A stretch of DNA of 64,000 nucleotides from assembly GCA_013398175.1 (NCBI GenBank), contig VZRZ01008560.1:10882-74881 (forward strand), written 5' to 3'. Position 1 is the first letter of the stretch, and every line of letters begins with the position of its first letter. Of the stretch, positions 57,916 to 64,000 are shown in pieces. The DNA comes from Climacteris rufus (taxonomy: Eukaryota; Chordata; Aves; Passeriformes; Climacteridae). Both the position numbers and the translations under genes were made by a program. The notes below the pieces were generated by a model, which had not been told where the DNA came from, did not search any database, and saw nothing but the letters and a program-made list of their open reading frames with translations.

Positions 57916-59133
57916 CTCAGACAGATAAGCAGGGTTGAAAGATCATCAATTCAAGGTGTCCATGAAGTTCAAAAGCTCCTGTTGAGCTTAATAACTGCTG
58001 CAAGTTCTCAAAGCTCTGAAAGCTGGACCTTCTTTGTGCTCTCTTCCCAAACTGGTACTGCTTCTAGAAAACTGCAGATATTCACTTCACTCTACCTCAG
58101 TTTCCCAAACTATAAAAGAGGGTAAAAAATCCTGAACTCTGTATAAAATTGTTTTAGCAAATAGCAAATATATATATATATATTTGAGAAGAGATTTAAT
58201 CAAAATGTTTTGATCTTTTCCTTTTAAATATATTTGGTGAGAAAATGCAGTGCATCAGTCTCATTCCTAAACAGTCAAACTTAAATAAATTTATCAGAGC
58301 AGTAAAGGAATAAGAGAGAGGAAAATGTGGGATACAGAAATATCCAGACTGAGATAAGCTTTTAAACTGAGAGCTGCAGCAAGAGCACAGCCCATTAATT
58401 ATGATCATTTATATTTCACATTTCTATAGCACTATTCATTTGCAGCAAGCTTTCAAAACCATATATAGATACTGTAAAGAGGCTTCATAGTGAGAACATT
58501 TTCTACAGCAAGTCTTCCTGGAGGTTGCTATTCCATTGATACAGGATACTTACCTCAGAAGTTGGGCAAAACACTTTTATCTAAAGACTCCAGTCAATCC
58601 CAGCTTACAGAGAAACAGAATTTAGTTATTCCAAATGCACACGAAAGGCAGTCCTTCAGGAATTTGCAAACAAATTAAAATCTTGTTTTCTTATTGCAGC
58701 TACTGAGTTTCTGGCAACTTGAGAGAGACTTTTCTGCCTGAACGTGTAAGCTGCAGGCTTTGCATTGGACAAAGCTTAAAACTGGAACGTGTTGTGCTGG
58801 AATTTATAAGTTAATGGTTTTTAATATAAGAATAGCCTAAGCTGGCCGGATCAAAGGAGGCTAGAAATTTATTTGAGAGGAAATCACTGTCTGCCATTAT
58901 GCAGACATCTTTTTACCTTTCTCTCACTACAAAGACACTCTTCAAATAAAATTAAATTACTTTTAGCAATAAAGAGAAAAAAACTGATCTTTAATAGTTG
59001 TTGCCCTGATTTCTGCAGGTATGGATGTTATCATTCTTTTGTAACTAGTTTCTCAGACATTCTCTGTAAACATAGTCATGTTATTGTAACGTTATCTTTT
59101 TATTTACATTCCTTTCTCCTGGGCACAGAAGTT
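57916..59133. other. Unassigned DNA with TA microsatellite
   Basis: A run of about twelve TA-type units lies at 58167-58182. No repeat family recognised. Confidence 0.5.
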
Positions 59134-59316
59134 TGATGGACATTTCCTTTGACCAGTGTGATTGAGGGGAGGCTCCTTTGTCTCCTCCAATACACAGTGA
59201 ATTATAAGGCACATATATAATAAAGATGGGTGGGGGAAGCCCAGAGAACTTGTTCCTTGAGGAGCTTGCTCCTTCACTTTCCAGAGGTCTCCTTCTTTCA
59301 TGTCGTTACTGCGACA
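59134..59316 (+). mobile_element. Weak LTR-like candidate, plus strand
   Basis: A TATATAATAAAGATGG block near 59213 combines a TATA-like and a polyadenylation-like signal. A 90-base GC-richer end follows, closing with TGTCGTTACTGCGACA, which is itself a 5-bp inverted repeat. TG...CA limits are possible but no target duplication fits. It may be chance. Confidence 0.25.
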
Positions 59317-59618
59317 AATAGTAGTCAATGTTTAAATTCCTTTTACGTCCAATGAATCTGGACTTACCTATCATACCGTTTTTTAGTGGCTTTATTCTTT
59401 CTGCAGAGCACCAAAGGCAATTTTTACTCCTCTGGTTCATCTGTGATGTATTGCCAGTTGCAGTAATTGAGGAGTTGATGGAGGTTTGTCTAGAAATAAA
59501 ATACAAGGCTCTTTGTGCAAGGTTGTAAAGGATCTTTGCCAATGTTAACCCAAATTTCTAAGGTTTTATGTTATGTCATGGCAAGACTGTACTGAATCCT
59601 ATTGTGAAATGAAATAAT
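59317..59618. other. Unassigned DNA
   Basis: No element recognised. Confidence 0.5.
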
Positions 59619-59670
59619 AGTAATAATAACAATAACAATAACAACAACAATAACATATTAATAACAACTA
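59619..59670. repeat. (AAT)n/(AAC)n microsatellite
   Basis: TAA, CAA and AATAAC units alternate for about 50 bases. Confidence 0.85.
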
Positions 59671-60031
59671 CAGCAATTCCAAAATAAGTTTGCCCTCACT
59701 CTAAGCATTATAGAGGCTAAATGGACAAAACAAACTTGTAACTGGCATCAGGTAGAATAGGTTCTGCATTTGCAGCTGAGATTAGGTCCTGGGGCAACCC
59801 CAGCTAGAGTAGAAGGGAAATGTTTTAACCACTAAGCTCTTGCTAGTTTTGAAAAAAAAAAAAGAAGAGCGCTCAAGTCCTTTCTGCGGGACAGTGTGGT
59901 TCCGACAGAGACAACAAAGATTGGCAGAGCTCCAGGTCTCCAGTTTCTGCCCTCCCTCTGAAGATAATGAAAAATATAAAGGTTTAAAAATTTAAAACTC
60001 AGTATCTTCAGGTTTCAGGATCAGTTATAAC
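59671..60031. other. Unassigned DNA
   Basis: A12 run near 59850. No repeat family recognised. Confidence 0.5.
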
Positions 60032-60049
60032 GGGAGGTTATAACCTCCC
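60032..60049. repeat. Perfect 18-bp palindrome
   Basis: GGGAGGTTATAACCTCCC is identical to its reverse complement over all 18 bases. The word GTTATAAC also occurs just before it (60024), giving a direct repeat. It is symmetric enough to bind a protein dimer or to form a short cruciform. A chance perfect palindrome of this length is unexpected in 64 kb. Confidence 0.95.
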
Positions 60050-61604
60050 CTCTGCCCTTTCAAACAAACAGATCCACCCTGGCTCTCTCACTGGTGTCTG
60101 AACAGGGCTTTAACGAGTGTTGCCTTGTTTGGTCCATATCTGCCAGTTGGACAGATGCTCCCGTCATTAGCAGAGGTGATGGGCAAGAGGGGTTGCACCA
60201 ATGGCACCAGTCTGAATTAAAAGATAAACAGGAAAGAGCAGAACACTGGGCAACTATTTCTCTACATTTCTCCAACACTTAATGGTTCTGTATGTATCTA
60301 TGACAACGTTACAAGGATGGATATTATTCCAGTGCTCACAGGATGTGTCTAAGTAAAAACCTACAAGCAGAATAAGAGCAACAGAAGCAGGAAAATTAAT
60401 TAGCTGCAACTAAGCAAAGGAGGCTAGAAATATTCACAGACAGAAGTAAAAATGTAAGCGATATAATTTGCAAGAATACAGTGAGGAAGATAAGGGAACA
60501 TCATCAAGTGTAAACTTAGGGCATAATAAAGAACTCAGGATTCTCTTTAAAAAAACTGCATGAAAAGAAAGAGCTGCTTGTATTATATTAGGTTTACATT
60601 AAACTAGTGAAAAAAAGGCACATAGTTTTGGGGTTTTTTTCCAAAATTTGTTTGCTTTATTTATTTTTAAATAAAAAGTAAATTTTTTTTGCAAACCAAA
60701 AACCTGCTTTAAATACAGTGGAAAAAGAAAAGAAAAAGAGAGAGAAAATTAAAGACATTTACAGCTACCAAATGCATCAATATTCACCTCAGGAAGCCTG
60801 TGATGGACTATCAATTATTTCAATAACACCTGGTTTCTTATTAATATCTGTCTTGTGATTGACTGCTTTGCTGTTTTGGTATTTAATAACCCTTTCTCAT
60901 AGATTGGGAACTCAGAAGAAAATTTCCCCTTATGCAGAAATCCGCTGTCAAATGAAGTCTAAGTTCTCAGCGAAATCTTTAATTCACTCTGGAAAATAGA
61001 AAAACTCCTACTACGCCTATCTGGTTTGTCCAGACTTTGAAGAAGCTTTGGTTTGGTCTATATTGTAGAACAGTTCTAATGTTGCGCATTTTTAATGCTA
61101 CAGTTGTCCAGACTGGAAGATTTCTTATATTTTTAAACCCTGAATTCATTTTGCTTACATATTTAAACATCTAAATAGGAATTTGCAAGGAGGGATAAAT
61201 GTTCATGGACTTGTGTACAGCCACTTCTTGCCACTCACAGTGTAGACACAACCTTCAAGGTGTTCACACTACTGACAGTTTTCATACAAATTCATAATCC
61301 CAAAGGTCAGAGCAGTGAGGAGCAATACACAGGCACACAAGTACAAACAGACTGTCAGTGCATTTCTTTCAAGTGGGGTTCAGCTTTGGATGGTAAACCC
61401 TTGGATTTCTGTCTCTACATATGAGTGCATACATGTGAGTGAAGTATCTAAGCTTCCTTTTACTATCAATAAATAGTAGAATTTGATTCTCTTGTCCCTT
61501 CCTAAGCAACCAGTGCTGTCTGAGATACCTTGTCATTTCCAGGGTATCCATGAAGACCTAGTAGACATGACCAACAAATTATGGGAGATCCATACTATTT
61601 TTGA
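60050..61604. other. Unassigned DNA
   Basis: 60070-60280 is of higher GC than its surroundings and open in several frames on both strands (62 and 72 codons) without a recognised domain. 60092-60107 resembles a tRNA-Lys primer-binding site with three C-to-T changes. The remainder is AT-rich with A and T runs. Confidence 0.4.
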
Positions 61605-62225
61605 TAAAGGCCAGGATGCCATTGGCCTGGCCCAATGACCAAGAAGGCCAATTTCAACCTGGTCTGTATCAAAAATACTCTGGCCAACAGTACTAGGGAA
61701 GAGATTGTCCCACTCTGCTTGGCACTGGTGAGGCCAAACCTCAAATCCCAAGTTCACTTGAGGTGCTGGAGTTTGTCTGGAGGAGGCAAACAAAACTGGG
61801 GAGGTTCCAAGAAAGTAAGTTCTATGAGGAGGAACTCAGAGAACAGGGGTTGTTCAGCCTGGAGAAAAGGAAGCCCAGGGGAGACCTGGGAGATCTTTAC
61901 AACTTCTTGGTTGTAGCCAGGTGGGGGTAGCCCTCTTTTCCCAGGCAATCAGTGACTGGACAAATGGAAACAGCCTCAAGCTGAGCCAGGGGAGGTTTAG
62001 GTTGGACATCAGGAAGAATTTCTTCACTGGAAATGTTGTTAAACATTAGAAGGGGCTGCCCAGGGGAATGGTGGAGTCACTGTCCCTGGAGGTGTTCAAG
62101 AAATGGATGGATGTGGTACTGAGTGCTGTGGTTTAGTTGACAAGATGGTGTTGAGTCAAAGGTTGGACTTGACAATCTTGGAGGTCTTTTCCAACCTAAT
62201 GATTCTGTGGTCCTATGATTGTATG
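61605..62225 (+). mobile_element. CR1 LINE, 0.6 kb, plus strand
   Basis: 'GATGCCATTGGCCTGG', 'GCACTGGTGAGGCCAAACCT', 'CAGGGGTTGTTCAGCCTGGA', 'GGTTGTAGCCAGGTGGGGGT', 'AGGTTTAGGTTGGACATCAG', 'GAAGAATTTCTTCACTGGAA', 'CCCTGGAGGTGTTCAAGAAA', 'GAGGTCTTTTCCAACCTAAT' and 'GATTCTGTGGTCCTATGATT' run in CR1 order from the end of the RT ORF to the tail. A segment after 'CTTGAGGTGCTGGAGTTTGT' is shortened. Open frames of 86-93 codons are by-products. The copy is 5'-truncated. Confidence 0.95.
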
Positions 62226-63030
62226 AATTAGTACCCAGAGCCAGGTAGGATATTCCAGGTGTCTCAGAAGACATGGAGAGATTTACCACAGGGCAGCTGT
62301 ATCAACTCCCTAACCAAAAATAAATTCTGAAGAATGAGTCATACTAAAGTGAACTGAAGTGTTACAACTACTCAGGTGAACACTTCTCTAGACTCTACTG
62401 AACATATTAACTGGATTTTTCCTTACTATAGTGGAAGCTTAGAAAGTCTTGTCGTGTTTAGAGACTAAAATAGAGTTGATTACAGACTGGAGCCAAGTCT
62501 CACAAATTGTTTCCATTGGAAGCAGAAGTAGGTATGACCAAAGTAATGAAAAAGTGGGGAATAAAAACCCTCTAAGACTTTGTCACCCTACTGGAAAATA
62601 AATAAATAAGCAAGTACCTTAATAACTTCTATAGGACTATACACCCATTTAAATTAGACTATGTGTGTAATTGTCTAGCAAAAACAGGGTCATAATGTGA
62701 AGGGAAAAAAAATAAATACTCTGAAGTGATTTCCACAAAATGAATGCTTAAAAAACAAAGACTTGAAGTACTTTTAAGTTTCATTTTAGTCTCTGGACAC
62801 CTACATTCTCATCATCTGTAATCTTTTTCTCAGGGTGATTTTATTTGCCTTTAACAATGTGTTCATTTTTGTTAATCATGATGCTTTCAGAAATTAAAAG
62901 CTTCCTGAATAATTAGCACTTCAGATAGAGGTATTAAAAGCAGTTATATATTTGGAGCTTTGAAGTTTTAAAAAACTCTTGTTAAAGTTAATATCCATGT
63001 TGATTCTATTGAATTAATACAAGGGAAAAT
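62226..63030. other. Unassigned DNA
   Basis: No element recognised. Confidence 0.5.
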
Positions 63031-63072
63031 GTATTTTAGGTTTTAGGTATTTTAGGTTTTGGGTATTTTAGA
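63031..63072. repeat. 16-bp tandem repeat, 2.6 copies
   Basis: GTATTTTAGGTTTTAG (63031-63046), GTATTTTAGGTTTTGG (63047-63062), then GTATTTTAG. A small minisatellite. Confidence 0.9.
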
Positions 63073-64000
63073 GGTGTCCCATACCTTTCCAAGGTGCGGA
63101 ATTCCACATGTCTTTTAGGAGACTAAATCATTCACTTCAAAGAGAAGGTGCCATTTATGATTTAGCAGGGAACAGCATCCAGCATCTGATAAAGATGAAT
63201 ATTTCAATTATTATCCTGCAAAACACATGCTTAAGTCTAGCACCAGGAATTCTCCTGTTATTTGCGCTACTTAGAGTGCAATTAAACCAATGACTAACTA
63301 TTTTAAGATGAGTAGCAATTTGGGATAGCTTGTATTTCAAATGGAATTGTGTTACAAAACTACCCCTTTGAAAGACACTTCATCAAATACACAGCCAGGT
63401 AAATGTATTTAAAATAAAGTTAGGAATGTGTAAATAAATGTGTGAAGTATCTTCATGATTTTGGTCTTCTCACTTGTTTGAATATAATTTTTGATATACA
63501 AACTTCCTTTCCTCCTGGTGAGTGGACTGAAGATCTAAATTGCCTTTATAGGTGATTGCTAGAGTTGCCTTTCTCGACTGCCTGTCTCAGAACTCTAGTA
63601 AATTCCAGTCAGTGTTTAAATGCCTGTGCTCTGGTTCCAGGCTGCTGCACCCAGACCTCTCACACCAAATGCTCTTTTTGTTTTATAGCTCAGAAAGTTT
63701 GAATTGTTTCATTATGTTATTACCCATATGAAGTAATCTGTATTTCAAAAGTTACAAGGTCCTGCTTATTCGTAGAGTAAGCCTTATTTACATCCTTATG
63801 TATTCTTCAAAGCAACTATAATTGATCTCAATCAATTTCCATTACTTTAACAGATCTGGATAGAGAATATCTTCTAGAACTGAGCAGTTGGAAAATAAAT
63901 GTCTAGTGTGGGCTGGAGCATATTTCCACCTTTCCCCTGCATAAAAAACACATGGGAACTTTGCAACAGCTTTATAATGGATATCTAATTATCATGCAAT
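63073..64000. other. Unassigned DNA to window end
   Basis: No repeat or exon recognised. Two overlapping 61-codon frames on opposite strands (63108-63340) are unsupported. Confidence 0.5.

Overview
The window looks like nuclear DNA of a bird, most likely a songbird (passerine). The evidence is repeat content. Many CR1 LINE fragments are present on both strands, with the bird-type 3' end (a GTTGGAAGGGACC-like block and a short ATTCTATG-like tail). A tRNA-Ile-headed SINE with a CR1 tail, of the kind described as TguSINE1 in zebra finch, lies near 19.5 kb. Several single long terminal repeats (LTRs) match endogenous retrovirus families common in birds. The background is AT-rich, CpG-poor and stop-dense, as in a gene-poor intergenic region or a very long intron. 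No complete protein-coding gene can be read from it.

Layout. 0-7 kb: old CR1 pieces, a CAAT-rich stretch ending at a TATA-like box (1.5-1.75 kb), the 5' part of an ERVL-like LTR (2.2 kb) and a well-preserved minus-strand CR1 (6.36-6.9 kb). 7-24 kb: mostly unassigned AT-rich DNA with microsatellites, a CR1 piece (11.8 kb), minus-strand LTRs (12.6 and 23.4 kb), an assembly gap inside poly-A (17.06 kb), a weak U2 snRNA-like fragment (17.66 kb), the SINE (19.5 kb) and another CR1 (21.9 kb). 24-34 kb: a CR1 whose tail has grown into a (CTATT)21(CCATT)8 array (28.2 kb), an isolated CpG-rich block (30.47-30.84 kb), a compact minus-strand LTR (31.05-31.27 kb), a CR1 (31.8 kb) and an almost intact plus-strand ERVL-like LTR (32.52-33.1 kb). 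34-50 kb: a second minus-strand LTR with an unusually long flanking direct repeat (34.7 kb), a plus-strand LTR (40.0 kb), a 1.1-kb CR1 with an internal deletion (43.6 kb) and further CR1 ends. 50-64 kb: small CR1 pieces, AT-rich simple DNA, LTR-like candidates (56.8 and 59.1 kb), an 11-bp-stem CpG-rich hairpin (57.23 kb), a perfect 18-bp palindrome (60.03 kb) and a 0.6-kb CR1 (61.6 kb).

The best, though weak, case for coding sequence is a pair of minus-strand candidate exons (57793-57915 and 46592-46781). Each has canonical splice signals, and the phases are compatible between them. The encoded peptide is not recognised. If real, they would make this window part of a minus-strand gene with long introns.

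No genes working together, operon, CRISPR array or bacterial-type system is present. The most unusual things are the CpG-rich block at 30.5 kb, the two large inverted repeats at 57.2 and 60.0 kb, a CpG-rich decamer shared by two of these places, and the exon pair.
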